Notes: generated by a model from the letters alone, not told the origin. Shown: positions 37,275-46,579, numbered from the stretch's first letter. The stretch: DNA of 64,000 nucleotides from Terribacillus halophilus (GCF_900162685.1 NZ_LT727828.1:1657149-1721148); one strand, 5' to 3'. Program-made: numbers and translations.

Positions 37275-38353
37275 TGGAACAAATTACAGTCCAAGCAAGT
37301 CAGTCAAGTTACAACGTTTCTGTAGGGGCAGGTATCCGGCATAATCTAGCTGCATTCCTGCCAAAACCCTATCAGTCCGTATTTGTCGTGACGGACACTT
37401 CCATTGCCCCTCATTATCTGGACGAGTATGTAGCTTCGCTTCAGCCGGCAGCCAATGTTACGGTCAAGATTATTGAGCCGGGTGAGGCAGCGAAGAGCAA
37501 GGATATGTATTTTGAACTATTAGACAGCATGTTCGAGGCAGGGCTGGACCGCAAAGCACTAGTCCTTGCACTCGGCGGCGGCGTGATTGGTGACTTAGCT
37601 GGTTTTGTCGCAAGTACGTATATGCGCGGTATCGACTTTGTTCAGCTTCCTACAACTATTCTTGCTCATGATTCCAGTGTTGGCGGGAAGGTGGCCATCA
37701 ATCATGAAACGGGTAAGAACCTAATTGGAAGTTTCTATCCGCCGACAGCTGTTGTTTACGATGTAGAAACAATTTCAACACTGCCAGAAAAAGAAGTGCG
37801 CAGCGGGTACGCTGAGTTAATGAAGGAAGCCTATATCGGTGATACAGATTTCCTGCATGAACTGCTTGAAAGAAAACAGCTCGATAAAGAAAACCAAGCA
37901 CAGCTTATACGGGATTTATCTCATGGTATTCAAGTGAAAACAAAAATTGTCGAAGCGGATGAGAAAGAAAAAGATCTGCGAAAGTTTTTAAACCTTGGTC
38001 ATACACTTGGTCATGCTATCGAAGCTGAAGCTGGTTACGGCACCTTTACACACGGAGAAGCAGTTGCCATCGGCATGTTGTTTGCCTTGGAATTAAGCGA
38101 AGAGAAATTTGGCACAGACTTACAGCTGGATGCATTCCGCAGCTGGCTCGAACGAAATGAATACCCTTTACAATTACCTGAATTTTCAGCTGAAAGACTT
38201 ATCAAAAGAATGCAGATGGATAAGAAGTCCGAGAACAAAGAAGTACATATGGTACTGCTGCGAGAAATCGGAAAGCCGGTAACAGAGAAGGTAGATCACG
38301 ATACGCTTTCTCGTGCCGTTACATCTTTCCTTGAAAGGATGAGCCGAGCATGA
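37274..38353 (+). CDS. aroB: 3-dehydroquinate synthase
   Basis: 359 residues. NAD-binding GGGVIGDLAGFVASTYMRG near residue 98 and the zinc ligands in LGHTLGHAIE and THGEAVAIGM are intact. It cyclises DAHP in the second shikimate step. The ATG overlaps the aroC stop (TAATG) and its end overlaps aroH. Confidence 0.97.
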   Translation: MEQITVQASQSSYNVSVGAGIRHNLAAFLPKPYQSVFVVTDTSIAPHYLDEYVASLQPAANVTVKIIEPGEAAKSKDMYFELLDSMFEAGLDRKALVLALGGGVIGDLAGFVASTYMRGIDFVQLPTTILAHDSSVGGKVAINHETGKNLIGSFYPPTAVVYDVETISTLPEKEVRSGYAELMKEAYIGDTDFLHELLERKQLDKENQAQLIRDLSHGIQVKTKIVEADEKEKDLRKFLNLGHTLGHAIEAEAGYGTFTHGEAVAIGMLFALELSEEKFGTDLQLDAFRSWLERNEYPLQLPEFSAERLIKRMQMDKKSENKEVHMVLLREIGKPVTEKVDHDTLSRAVTSFLERMSRA

Positions 38354-38724
38354 TACGTGGAGTCCGCGGGGCAACGACTGTACAGGAGAATGAGGAGGAA
38401 CAAATAATTGAAGCAACAGCAGCTATGCTAGAAGAAATGGTATCCAAGAACAACATCGAACCTGAAGATGTTGTACAAGTGTTAATTTCGGCAACGCCTG
38501 ATCTAACGAAAACGTTCCCGGCAAAGGCATTGCGTTTGTTTCGCGATGACTGGACATATGTTCCTGTCATGTGCATGCAAGAGCTTGCTATCGAGAGCGG
38601 CCTGTCAAAATGTATTCGAGTCATGCTGACAGCAAATACGGATTTGTCACAGCCGGATATTCATCACGTTTACCACGGGCAAGCAATCAAGTTGCGTCCA
38701 GACCTAAAGGAGGAGCATCAATGA
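38350..38724 (+). CDS. aroH: Chorismate mutase AroH
   Basis: 124 residues, the monofunctional AroH fold. IRGVRGATTVQENEEE at the start and active-site Arg and Glu residues in ATPDLTKTFPAKALR are visible. It rearranges chorismate to prephenate for tyrosine and phenylalanine. ATGA overlaps on both sides. In B. subtilis trpE follows; here hisC follows with 4 bp overlap. Confidence 0.95.
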   Translation: MIRGVRGATTVQENEEEQIIEATAAMLEEMVSKNNIEPEDVVQVLISATPDLTKTFPAKALRLFRDDWTYVPVMCMQELAIESGLSKCIRVMLTANTDLSQPDIHHVYHGQAIKLRPDLKEEHQ

Positions 38725-39821
38725 AAGCAAAACAGATATTAAATGAATTGACAGCCTACAAACCAGGAAAGCCGATGGAAGAAGTTCGTAAAGAATTCGG
38801 ATTGAAACGAATTGTAAAACTAGCTTCCAACGAAAATCCGTATGGTTTTTCTGCAAAAGTAAGAGAGGCGCTGCCAACTTTTGCTGATGAGCAGGAGATT
38901 TACCCCGATGGTTACGGTACAGCACTGAAGGAAAAGCTGGCAGCATGTTTTGGTGTTAATCTGGATCAGCTTGTATTGGGTGCTGGCTCCGATGAAATTA
39001 TTATGATGCTTTGCCGTACTTTCCTTGCGCCTGGGTTAAACACCGTAATGGCACATCCATCTTTCTCTCAATATCCGCATCATGCTCTAATTGAAGGGGC
39101 AGAAGTCCGGTCCATTGAAACAATAAATGGATTCCATGATCTGCCCGCAATGCTGGATGCAATCGATGAAAAAACGGGTATCGTATGGTTGTGTACGCCA
39201 AACAACCCAACTGGCAACCATATTAGCAAAGCCGATTTTGAGAACTTCATTCGCCAGGTTCCTCCGGAAGTGCTTGTTGTAGCTGATGAAGCTTACATCG
39301 AATTCTTGGAAACAGATGATTATTTTGACACATTAGCTGCCCTAGATACATATCCGAATTTACTAACGCTTCGGACTTTTTCAAAAGCATATGGATTAGC
39401 TGCCCTTCGTGTCGGTTATGGGATTGGTCATCCGGATGTGATCCATAAAATAAATGTGGTCAGAAGTCCATTCAACAATACTACCATCGCTCAAAAAGCC
39501 GCCATTGTCGCACTTGATGATCAGCAGTTCATAAAAGAATCAATTGCTAAGAACAATCAAGTAAAACATAGTTTCTTAGCATTCTGTGATGCTCATCACA
39601 TCAAGTACTTTGAATCACATACAAACTTTGTCTTAATCTATGACTTGCCTGTTAGCGGAGATGAACTGTTCCAGCATATGCTGTCCAAAGGGTATATTAT
39701 CCGTTCCGGTGATGCGCTCGGCATTCCGAACAGTGTCCGCATCACGATTGGCAATGAAAAAGATATGACAGACTTTACTGTATTGCTCGACCAATACCTG
39801 ACTAGTGTGAAAGAAAGCTAA
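38721..39821 (+). CDS. hisC: Histidinol-phosphate / aromatic aminotransferase
   Basis: About 366 residues, class II PLP aminotransferase. PLP lysine in TLRTFSKAYGLAALRVGYG and NPYG/CTPNNPTGN motifs are present. In B. subtilis HisC serves both histidine synthesis and transamination of prephenate products. The ATG at 38721 after AAAGGAGGAGCATCA decides the start; an in-frame extension back to 38571 lies inside aroH and is not used. Confidence 0.95.
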   Translation: MKAKQILNELTAYKPGKPMEEVRKEFGLKRIVKLASNENPYGFSAKVREALPTFADEQEIYPDGYGTALKEKLAACFGVNLDQLVLGAGSDEIIMMLCRTFLAPGLNTVMAHPSFSQYPHHALIEGAEVRSIETINGFHDLPAMLDAIDEKTGIVWLCTPNNPTGNHISKADFENFIRQVPPEVLVVADEAYIEFLETDDYFDTLAALDTYPNLLTLRTFSKAYGLAALRVGYGIGHPDVIHKINVVRSPFNNTTIAQKAAIVALDDQQFIKESIAKNNQVKHSFLAFCDAHHIKYFESHTNFVLIYDLPVSGDELFQHMLSKGYIIRSGDALGIPNSVRITIGNEKDMTDFTVLLDQYLTSVKES

Positions 39822-39822
39822 A

Positions 39823-40920
39823 ATGGAGACCGTTGTAATTGCAGGACTCGGTTTAATTGGCGGCTCACTTGCTCGAAATATTCACATGCATCAAGATGTC
39901 CATCTAATTGGAGTGGACCAGCGGGAAAGTACATTGGCATATGCACTTCAGCATCAAATTATTGATGAAGCAATGACTTCCTTTCAAGAAGCTGCCAGTA
40001 AGGCTGACATTATTCTGTTAGCAGCTCCTGTTTCCAAATCTGTTGAGCTGCTTCTGCAGCTCGACAGTATGGATTTGCAAAAGGACGTGTTAGTTACAGA
40101 CGTTTCTTCTGTTAAGGGGCCGATATTTCAGCAGGCAGCTGCTATGCGCTCGGATAAAATAACATTTGTCGGCGGTCATCCGATGGCTGGTTCTCATAAA
40201 CATGGCATTGAAGCCTCCAAGGCGCATCTTTTTGAAAACGCGATTTATGTGATGACACCGGTGCAGCAAGCAACCGATGTGCATATTGACAGGCTGAAAC
40301 AACTGTTATCTGGAACGAAAAGTACGTTTATCACGTTAACGGCGGAGGAGCATGACGAGATGACAGGCGTTGTCTCACATTTTCCGCATCTGATTGCATC
40401 TGCACTCGTCCAGCAAGCGAAAAAATGGGAAGTGAAACATAGCTTTTTGCCAAAGCTTGCCGCAGGAGGATTTCGGGATATTACACGTATTGCTTCTAGT
40501 AATCCGGGCATGTGGCAGGATATTTTCTTCCAAAACAAAGAAAAAATAGCCGTGCTTCTAGATGATTGGATAGAGGAAATGCAAACTCTTCGTACACTTC
40601 TTGCGGAGGATAATCGTGATGAAATTCATACGTATCTTACCGATGCAAAAAAATATCGAGATGGACTAGAACCTCGGAAAAAAGGTGCCATCCCAGGTTA
40701 TTTTGATTTATACGTCGACATTACTGATCAGCCAGGTGCCATGCAAAAAGTACTTGCTATCATAGCGGATGCTGGCTTGAGCATTGTCAACATTCAAATA
40801 CTCGAACTTCGCGAAGGGCTGACAGGTGTGCTTCGTCTCAGCTTTGCGGAACAAAAGATGCAGCTGAAGGCAAAAGGTGTTTTGGAAGTATTCGGCTACG
40901 AAGTGAAGATACAAGATTAA
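39823..40920 (+). CDS. tyrA: Prephenate dehydrogenase
   Basis: 365 residues. N-terminal NAD fold GLGLIGGSLARNIH, catalytic His in GGHPMAGSHKHG, and a C-terminal ACT domain (from about residue 295, LYVDITDQPGAMQKVLAIIAD) for tyrosine feedback. Converts prephenate to 4-hydroxyphenylpyruvate. Starts one base after the hisC stop. Confidence 0.96.
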   Translation: METVVIAGLGLIGGSLARNIHMHQDVHLIGVDQRESTLAYALQHQIIDEAMTSFQEAASKADIILLAAPVSKSVELLLQLDSMDLQKDVLVTDVSSVKGPIFQQAAAMRSDKITFVGGHPMAGSHKHGIEASKAHLFENAIYVMTPVQQATDVHIDRLKQLLSGTKSTFITLTAEEHDEMTGVVSHFPHLIASALVQQAKKWEVKHSFLPKLAAGGFRDITRIASSNPGMWQDIFFQNKEKIAVLLDDWIEEMQTLRTLLAEDNRDEIHTYLTDAKKYRDGLEPRKKGAIPGYFDLYVDITDQPGAMQKVLAIIADAGLSIVNIQILELREGLTGVLRLSFAEQKMQLKAKGVLEVFGYEVKIQD

Positions 40921-40933
40921 AAGGATGATAGAA

Positions 40934-42226
40934 TTGACAAATATAAAACTGCAGCCGGCTGCAAAAGAACTTACTGGAACTATTACTGTTCCAGGTGATA
41001 AGTCGATTTCACATCGAAGCATTATTTTTGGGGCACTTGCAAAAGGCCGGACAACTGTTCGTCATTTTCTGGACGGAGAGGATTGTCTCCGGACAATTGA
41101 TGCGTTTCGAGCGCTCGGTGTATCGATTGAGCAAGAAGGAAATACGGTTATCATCAACAGTGACGGGAAAGATAGCTTTAAAGAACCAACCGTACCGATT
41201 AACTTTGGCAACTCTGGCACTACTGCCCGCCTGCTGCTTGGCGTATTTGCAGCATTGCCATTTCACATTACTGCATATGGTGATGAATCTTTGACGAAAA
41301 GGCCAATGGATCGTGTTGTGCTTCCTTTACGGCAAATGGGTGCAAAAATCAACGGGCGCGAAGAAGGGAAATTTTTACCTTTGGCAGTTGATGGACAAAA
41401 GCTATCTAAACTGACTTATCATACGCCAGTCAAAAGTGCACAAGTGAAATCAGCATTATTATTGGCGGGTTTATTAGCGGAAGGCGAGACAAAGATATCG
41501 GAGGACGTGAAAACAAGAGACCATACGGAACAGATGCTCACTAGCTTTGGTGCGCAAGTTGATGTAAATGGGACGACTGTTACCATTCGGGGGGGACAGA
41601 CACTGCGAGCAGCTGATGTGTACGTGCCGGGTGATATTTCCTCGGCCGCGTTCTTCTTGGTGGCCGCATGTCTTGTGCCTGGCAGTCACGTCACCTTAAA
41701 GAATGTCGGACTTAATTCAACACGAACTGGCATTTTGGATGTGATGCAATCCATGGACGCTGCGATAGAAATTCAAGAGCACCAGACTGAAGCAGGGGAA
41801 AAGATTGGTGATATTACAGTCCGATACGGTTCTTTGAAAGGAACAGAAATCGGGGGCGATGTTATTCCGCGTCTGATTGATGAGCTGCCGATCTTAGCTT
41901 TGCTTGCAACACAGGCAGAAGGGGAAACAGTTATTAAGGATGCCGAAGAGCTGCGCTACAAAGAAAGTGATCGTATTGAAGCAATCGCCAGCACGCTGCG
42001 AAGTTTCGGAGCAGAATTGGACACGACGCCGGATGGACTTGTGATCAAGGGAAATCAAACACTGCAAGGAACCGAAGCCGACTCTTTTGGTGATCATCGT
42101 ATTGGGATGATGATTAGTATTGCCAGCTTAATTGCCAATGGAGAAACGAATTTAAAGAATGCGGACAGTATCAACATCTCTTACCCGGCTTTCTTTAACG
42201 ACTTAAAAATGCTTCAAAATAGATAA
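40934..42226 (+). CDS. aroA: 3-phosphoshikimate 1-carboxyvinyltransferase (EPSP synthase)
   Basis: About 430 residues. VPGDKSISHRSIIFGALAKG, GNSGTTARLLLG, VPGDISSAAFFL and FGDHRIGMM signatures are intact. It joins shikimate-3-phosphate and phosphoenolpyruvate; the gene is aroE in B. subtilis naming. The TTG at 40934 lies suitably after AAAAGGATG; the ATG at 40925 is only one base from that site, so the TTG is preferred. Last gene of the operon. Confidence 0.95.
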   Translation: MTNIKLQPAAKELTGTITVPGDKSISHRSIIFGALAKGRTTVRHFLDGEDCLRTIDAFRALGVSIEQEGNTVIINSDGKDSFKEPTVPINFGNSGTTARLLLGVFAALPFHITAYGDESLTKRPMDRVVLPLRQMGAKINGREEGKFLPLAVDGQKLSKLTYHTPVKSAQVKSALLLAGLLAEGETKISEDVKTRDHTEQMLTSFGAQVDVNGTTVTIRGGQTLRAADVYVPGDISSAAFFLVAACLVPGSHVTLKNVGLNSTRTGILDVMQSMDAAIEIQEHQTEAGEKIGDITVRYGSLKGTEIGGDVIPRLIDELPILALLATQAEGETVIKDAEELRYKESDRIEAIASTLRSFGAELDTTPDGLVIKGNQTLQGTEADSFGDHRIGMMISIASLIANGETNLKNADSINISYPAFFNDLKMLQNR

Positions 42227-42228
42227 TG

Positions 42229-42262
42229 TCTGATTCCCTTTTAGGGGAATCAGGCTTTTTTG
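42229..42262 (+). terminator. Terminator of the aro operon
   Basis: CTGATTCCC and GGGAATCAG form the stem, followed by GCTTTTTTG. It lies directly after the aroA stop. Confidence 0.9.
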
Positions 42263-42345
42263 CTGTGCGTAAACACTAGCTATAGGTTACACTGAAGAAA
42301 GAAGCAAAAGCCGATAGGCGTTTTAAATAGAAGGAAGTGTTTAGA

Positions 42346-43599
42346 ATGGAAGAATTAAGTAAAGCAATAACTCTTATGGAAAATGACAAACCTCAAGAAG
42401 CAGTCGATACGTTGGAAGCGTATTTGCCTTCTGCAAGTGAAGAAGAAAAGTTCACGATAGCGGAACTGTATATACAGTGGGGACTGCACGAAGAAGCAAA
42501 AACTGTTTTGCTGCAATTGGAGCAGATGTTTCCGGACGAAATGGAACTCAAAATGATGCTTGCTGAATTGTTTATTGATTTAAATGAAGATCAAGAAGCA
42601 ATCGATAAGCTAGATCAAATTGTGGAAGATGAAGAATTTTATGTTCCTGCTCAAATGCAGCTTGCCGATTTATATGAGGCACAAGGATTATTTGAAGTTG
42701 CAGAACAGAAGCTGCTTGCAGCAAAACGCTTCGATCCATCAGAGCCGGTGCTCGATTTAGCGTTAGGAGAACTTGCTTTATCTACTGGTTCTTATTTGAA
42801 GGCAATTACGTATTATGAAAAGGTATACGAAATACAAACAGCAATGGGTGATATTGATATCGCGCTCCGACTTGCAGAAGCGTATGCAGCTACCGGTGAA
42901 TTTGAAAAGGCTTTGACTTACTACCAAGAAACAGATGTAGATGACGTGGAACAGCTGTTCAGCTATGGTTTTACAGCTTTCAAATTATCCAGATACGATA
43001 TTGCAATCAGTACGTGGGAAAAGTTAGTCAAGCAAGAACCTGATTATCTTTCTGTCTATGAATACTTAGCAAAAGCGTATGAAGAAGAAGGTTTGATGGA
43101 AAAAGCATTTGAAACGGCAGAAAAAGGGTTGTCATTGGATGAGTTTAACCAGAAGCTGTACTTTACAGCAGGCCGTCTTGCTAGACAGCTTGGAAAGAAT
43201 GACCGCAGCTATTACCTTGTACGTCATGCAATTGCGCTCGATCCAGGTTATAAAGAAGCCGTTCTTTATCTGATTGAGAACTTCAAGTTAGATGAAGACC
43301 ATGAAGCAATCATTGAATTATTGACGCACGTATTGGATACAGATGAAGAAGATGCCGCTTATCGATGGGAATTGGCACGCGCCTATAATGAAACAGAATC
43401 GTTTGAAGAGGCATTAAACGCTTATGGGGAAGCATATACTAACTTCAAAGATGATAGCGATTTTCTAAAAGAATATGGATATTTCTTATTAGAAGAAGGG
43501 AGGATGCAACAGGCTGTCGAAATACTAAAAGAGTATCTTCGTTTGGAGCCATCTGATATCGAAGTGGAAGAGAATATCAATCGGCTCTTGTCTCAATAA
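42346..43599 (+). CDS. ypiA: TPR-repeat protein YpiA
   Basis: About 417 residues made of TPR-like helical repeats over almost the whole length (for example LGELALSTGSYLKAITYYEK, LAEAYAATGEFEKALTYYQE). No signal peptide or catalytic motif; a cytoplasmic protein-binding scaffold by family. ATG at 42346 after AAGGAAG; a GTG at 42337 sits inside that site. Position after the aro operon and before ypiB is as in B. subtilis. Confidence 0.9.
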   Translation: MEELSKAITLMENDKPQEAVDTLEAYLPSASEEEKFTIAELYIQWGLHEEAKTVLLQLEQMFPDEMELKMMLAELFIDLNEDQEAIDKLDQIVEDEEFYVPAQMQLADLYEAQGLFEVAEQKLLAAKRFDPSEPVLDLALGELALSTGSYLKAITYYEKVYEIQTAMGDIDIALRLAEAYAATGEFEKALTYYQETDVDDVEQLFSYGFTAFKLSRYDIAISTWEKLVKQEPDYLSVYEYLAKAYEEEGLMEKAFETAEKGLSLDEFNQKLYFTAGRLARQLGKNDRSYYLVRHAIALDPGYKEAVLYLIENFKLDEDHEAIIELLTHVLDTDEEDAAYRWELARAYNETESFEEALNAYGEAYTNFKDDSDFLKEYGYFLLEEGRMQQAVEILKEYLRLEPSDIEVEENINRLLSQ

Positions 43600-43643
43600 A
43601 TGTATTGAATTGAAATCATTTCGCTTTCTGGGAGGGGGCACAT

Positions 43644-44213
43644 ATGCATATTTCCGTTACCATGCAGGATAAGAAAACGTTCATTCGCTGGTTCTTAGAC
43701 AATTACCAATTGAAGCGCAGGGAAAGTGTCTGGATCTTGAATTACTTAATCAATCATGATTCATTTCTTGATAATGTTCATTTTATTCGTGAAGCAAGAT
43801 TCAGTCCCAGAGGAATCATCATATCAGCCCATTGTTCAGAGGAAGTACCATTCCGGTTTTATAAAGACAATATTGTCACAACTGATGCGGAGAAATCATT
43901 CCATGATATTCGCATGAACAAGAAAGACCCTGTTTATATTCAACTCAATTTCAAGAATGCCAATCAAAGCATGGAATATGTTGCGGTACTGGAAGACAAT
44001 CCTTTCTTGCCGGAAGATCATTATGTAACAAAAGAAGACCGTCAGCTGGCAACGAGACTTCTTGATGCATCACACTTTCAATACAAAAAGAGAAAGTTGC
44101 AAGAAGCGATTGATTTAGCGCTTGATAAGAGAGATGAGAAGAAATTCCGCTTGCTTAGCAGGGCAATGAAACAATTGAAAGAAGAAGAAGGAAACTTAAT
44201 TGAACACATTTAA
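43644..44213 (+). CDS. ypiB: UPF0302 family protein YpiB with IDEAL domain
   Basis: 189 residues. An N-terminal UPF0302 part (VTMQDKKTFIRWFLDNYQLK) and a C-terminal IDEAL motif (LQEAIDLALDKRDEKKF). Molecular role unknown; in B. subtilis it precedes ypiF-qcrABC. GGGAGGGGGCACAT precedes the ATG. Here a terminator follows and the cytochrome bc genes are missing. Confidence 0.92.
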   Translation: MHISVTMQDKKTFIRWFLDNYQLKRRESVWILNYLINHDSFLDNVHFIREARFSPRGIIISAHCSEEVPFRFYKDNIVTTDAEKSFHDIRMNKKDPVYIQLNFKNANQSMEYVAVLEDNPFLPEDHYVTKEDRQLATRLLDASHFQYKKRKLQEAIDLALDKRDEKKFRLLSRAMKQLKEEEGNLIEHI

Positions 44214-44216
44214 ATT

Positions 44217-44243
44217 GATGCGCAGATTTGCGCATCTTTTTTC
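44217..44243 (+). terminator. Terminator after ypiB
   Basis: GATGCGCA / TGCGCATC stem with loop GATT, then seven T residues. Confidence 0.93.
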
Positions 44244-44332
44244 TTGTTTCTATTTTAATTATTCAGATAGACAAGAAATTATCTGCTAAAATAGAAAAGT
44301 AATACATAACAGTTTTAGGGAAGGACGCGTCT

Positions 44333-44914
44333 ATGATCTATCAGCTTCTTTTTCATCGGTACATAATCATGCTTTTATTTCTAGTTAACCTATTCGGAAC
44401 AATATACGGTTATATATGGTACGGCTGGCAGCTCGAATTAACCCCGGCTGTATTTCTGCCTTTTGTTCCAGACAGTCCGACAGCCAGTCTCTTTTTCACT
44501 ATATTCTTAGGACTGCTGCTTGTTGGAAAGCACAATGGCTATATTGAGGCACTTGCTGTTGTTTCATTATTTAAGTATGGCATCTGGGCGGTTGTCATGA
44601 ACCTGCTGACACTCGCTATGAATGGATCGCTTTCTGGGCAAGGGTACATGCTGATTGCGTCTCATTTGGCGATGGCAGTTCAAGGATTGCTTTATGCTCC
44701 GCTTTATAAAGTGAAGCTTCAGCACTTAGCTGTTGCAGCTATCGTCGTTCTGCATAATGATATCATTGATTATGTGTTTGACATGATGCCGATCTATGGA
44801 AGGCTGACAGCAGATTATGGTAACGAAATTGGTTATTTTACGTTCTGGCTGAGCATCGTCTCCATTATGGTCGGATATGCTGCCACACAGCGGAAAGATA
44901 ATTCTGTCAATTGA
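44333..44914 (+). CDS. ypjA: DUF1405 membrane protein YpjA
   Basis: 193 residues with six transmembrane helices and the family segment LVNLFGTIYGYIWYGWQL near the N-terminus. Function unknown. AGGGAAGGACG precedes the ATG. In B. subtilis it lies between qcrC and ypjB; here it follows ypiB directly. Confidence 0.9.
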   Translation: MIYQLLFHRYIIMLLFLVNLFGTIYGYIWYGWQLELTPAVFLPFVPDSPTASLFFTIFLGLLLVGKHNGYIEALAVVSLFKYGIWAVVMNLLTLAMNGSLSGQGYMLIASHLAMAVQGLLYAPLYKVKLQHLAVAAIVVLHNDIIDYVFDMMPIYGRLTADYGNEIGYFTFWLSIVSIMVGYAATQRKDNSVN

Positions 44915-44984
44915 GGCGTATGTTGTCATACAACTAATCATTACTGCATAGCCTGTAGGAACACCTAAAAAAGAGGGGATGCTG

Positions 44985-45308
44985 ATGAAAAAGCTGCTTC
45001 TCGTCATTGTTGTTCTGACAGCCTCTTTTTTTATCGTTGCCAACGTTACTAATTTCCTGCAGCCATCGCGTACAGAGGCACAATCGTCATCTTACGACAA
45101 TTTAAATCAAACGTTTGACCAACAAGATTATGCGCTGCCTGCGTATTTGTACACTGTCACTGTCCCGGAAAAAAGCAGTTATGATACAACAAAGTTCTGG
45201 GGAATACTTTGTATTAGTGCGAGCATTGTCGGCACATTGGTTTATGTCGGCTATAAAAAATACCGAGCAGAAAATGACAAAAGTGTGAACAGGGACCGTA
45301 ATAGTTGA
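44985..45308 (+). CDS. Short two-helix membrane protein, possible reduced YpjB
   Basis: About 107 residues. N-terminal signal anchor (MKKLLLVIVVLTASFFIV), a short external part, and a C-terminal helix plus basic tail FWGILCISASIVGTLVYVGYKKYRAEN. The place after ypjA is that of sporulation protein YpjB (about 260 residues), whose C-terminus has a similar FW...YVGxxKYK pattern. The central domain of about 150 residues is missing, without a frameshift. ATG at 44985 follows AAGAGGGG by 6 bases. Homology to YpjB is inferred. Confidence 0.65.
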   Translation: MKKLLLVIVVLTASFFIVANVTNFLQPSRTEAQSSSYDNLNQTFDQQDYALPAYLYTVTVPEKSSYDTTKFWGILCISASIVGTLVYVGYKKYRAENDKSVNRDRNS

Positions 45309-45380
45309 TTTTTTTCGAAATCTTGACTAAAATTGACCTTAATAAGTTGTTCCATAAACCATTTTACGGAGGAATGCATA

Positions 45381-46067
45381 ATGTCACTAGGTGCTTATAT
45401 TATCTATATAGCACTGCTTCTGATTATCCCTTTATGGGCACAATCGAAGGTAAAAAGCACGTATAAGAAATATTCAAAAGTAGAAACGTCATCGCTTATG
45501 ACTGGTGCACAAGTCGCAAGAAAGATTTTAGATGATAACGGCATATATGATGTGCAAATTGAAGAGACGCGCGGACTATTGTCTGACCACTATGATCCTC
45601 GTCATAAAGTTGTCCGTCTTTCCAGCAGCAACTATCATGGTCATTCCATGGCAGCTGCAGCTGTATCTGCCCACGAGGTGGGACACGCAATGCAAGATGC
45701 AGAAGAATATGGCTTCTTGAAATTCCGTACAGCGCTTGCTCCAGCAGCAGCTTGGGGGAATAATCTTTCCTTCATTCTTATTATTGCTGGTGCGCTGTTA
45801 GGTATTATGAACTTTGTATTGTTCGGTATTGTACTGTTCAGTGTTGCGGTACTGTTCCAAGTAGTTACATTACCGGTCGAGTTTAACGCTTCTAACCGGG
45901 CAATGACGCAGCTTGTATCGACAGGCGTCATCCGTAACGATGAAGAGCGGGCGACGAAGAAAGTATTGAATGCAGCAGCAATGACTTACGTAGCAGCAGC
46001 GCTTGTAGCTGTAGCCGAGCTTGTTCGTTTCATCCTTATGTTCTTTGTCGGCGGTAATGAAGACTAA
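45381..46067 (+). CDS. Zinc-dependent membrane metallopeptidase (YugP-like)
   Basis: 228 residues, peptidase_Mx/PF04298 type. An N-terminal transmembrane helix, the zinc motif HEVGHAMQ (HExxH, near residue 111), and two or three C-terminal helices. Substrate unknown. The ATG at 45381 follows ACGGAGG; the longer frame from 45333 has no site. B. subtilis YugP is the closest I can name, encoded elsewhere in that genome. A terminator follows. Confidence 0.85.
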   Translation: MSLGAYIIYIALLLIIPLWAQSKVKSTYKKYSKVETSSLMTGAQVARKILDDNGIYDVQIEETRGLLSDHYDPRHKVVRLSSSNYHGHSMAAAAVSAHEVGHAMQDAEEYGFLKFRTALAPAAAWGNNLSFILIIAGALLGIMNFVLFGIVLFSVAVLFQVVTLPVEFNASNRAMTQLVSTGVIRNDEERATKKVLNAAAMTYVAAALVAVAELVRFILMFFVGGNED

Positions 46068-46068
46068 T

Positions 46069-46098
46069 TAAAAACATCCTTCGGGGTGTTTTTTTTTG
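46069..46098 (+). terminator. Terminator after the metallopeptidase gene
   Basis: AACATCC / GGGTGTT stem with a TTCG tetraloop and nine T residues. Confidence 0.93.
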
Positions 46099-46313
46099 CG
46101 CAAATTTGAATTGGCATGAAGGGGGGAGGCTGTTCTTTGTGAATGACCGAGGCCAACTTGATTGCTGTGCTCATGCCAGAAGGAGGTGGACTAGCATCTT
46201 TTTAAAAAGCTCGATCTAAGAATTTCCTAAATACCCTATTTTCTCGTATTCGCCCACCCATACATCTGCTTCTAACATAAGATGTTCTAACACAGAAGCA
46301 GGAGGTGTCAAAC

Positions 46314-46403
46314 ATGAGTGCAGGCGGATACGGAAATGCAGGATTTTATCTGATCGTTGTTTTGTTTATTCTTTTGATCATTGTGGGTGCAAGCTGGGCT
46401 TAA
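46314..46403 (+). CDS. YjcZ-type small sporulation peptide
   Basis: 29 residues. The N-terminal Gly-rich part (MSAGGYGNAGF) and one hydrophobic helix ending in LLIIVGASWA match the YjcZ family of small spore-associated membrane peptides. AGCAGGAGGTGTCAAAC gives a strong ribosome binding site. CATAAGATG about 37 bp upstream differs from a SigK -10 by one base, with no clear -35. The 200 bp upstream contain only a spaced inverted repeat (TGGCATGA ... TCATGCCA) that I cannot assign. Confidence 0.82.
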   Translation: MSAGGYGNAGFYLIVVLFILLIIVGASWA

Positions 46404-46453
46404 CAGAGGGATGAATGATTAGTAGAATTAAGGCTGAAATAGTTTAGCCAATT

Positions 46454-46465
46454 AAAAATCCAAAC
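46454..46465 (+). terminator. Left arm of a terminator split by the IS
   Basis: AAAAATCCAAAC here is the exact complement of GTTTGGATTTTT at 47777-47788. With the IS and one GAC removed, they would close a hairpin with a 25-nt loop between the YjcZ gene and the convergent PfpI gene. Confidence 0.75.
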
Positions 46466-46579
46466 AACCCTGTGTTTTTATGACGGGACTGACCCCATAC
46501 GCTGAGACAAATAAAAAACACCTTCAAGGTTGAAAACGGACGATTGTTATCCGAAATAATACTTGGAGGTGTTTTTTCT

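Noticed and set aside
38571-38720. N-terminal extension of hisC by about 50 codons
   Set aside because: It lies wholly inside aroH, and an ATG with an excellent ribosome binding site at 38721 gives the family start.
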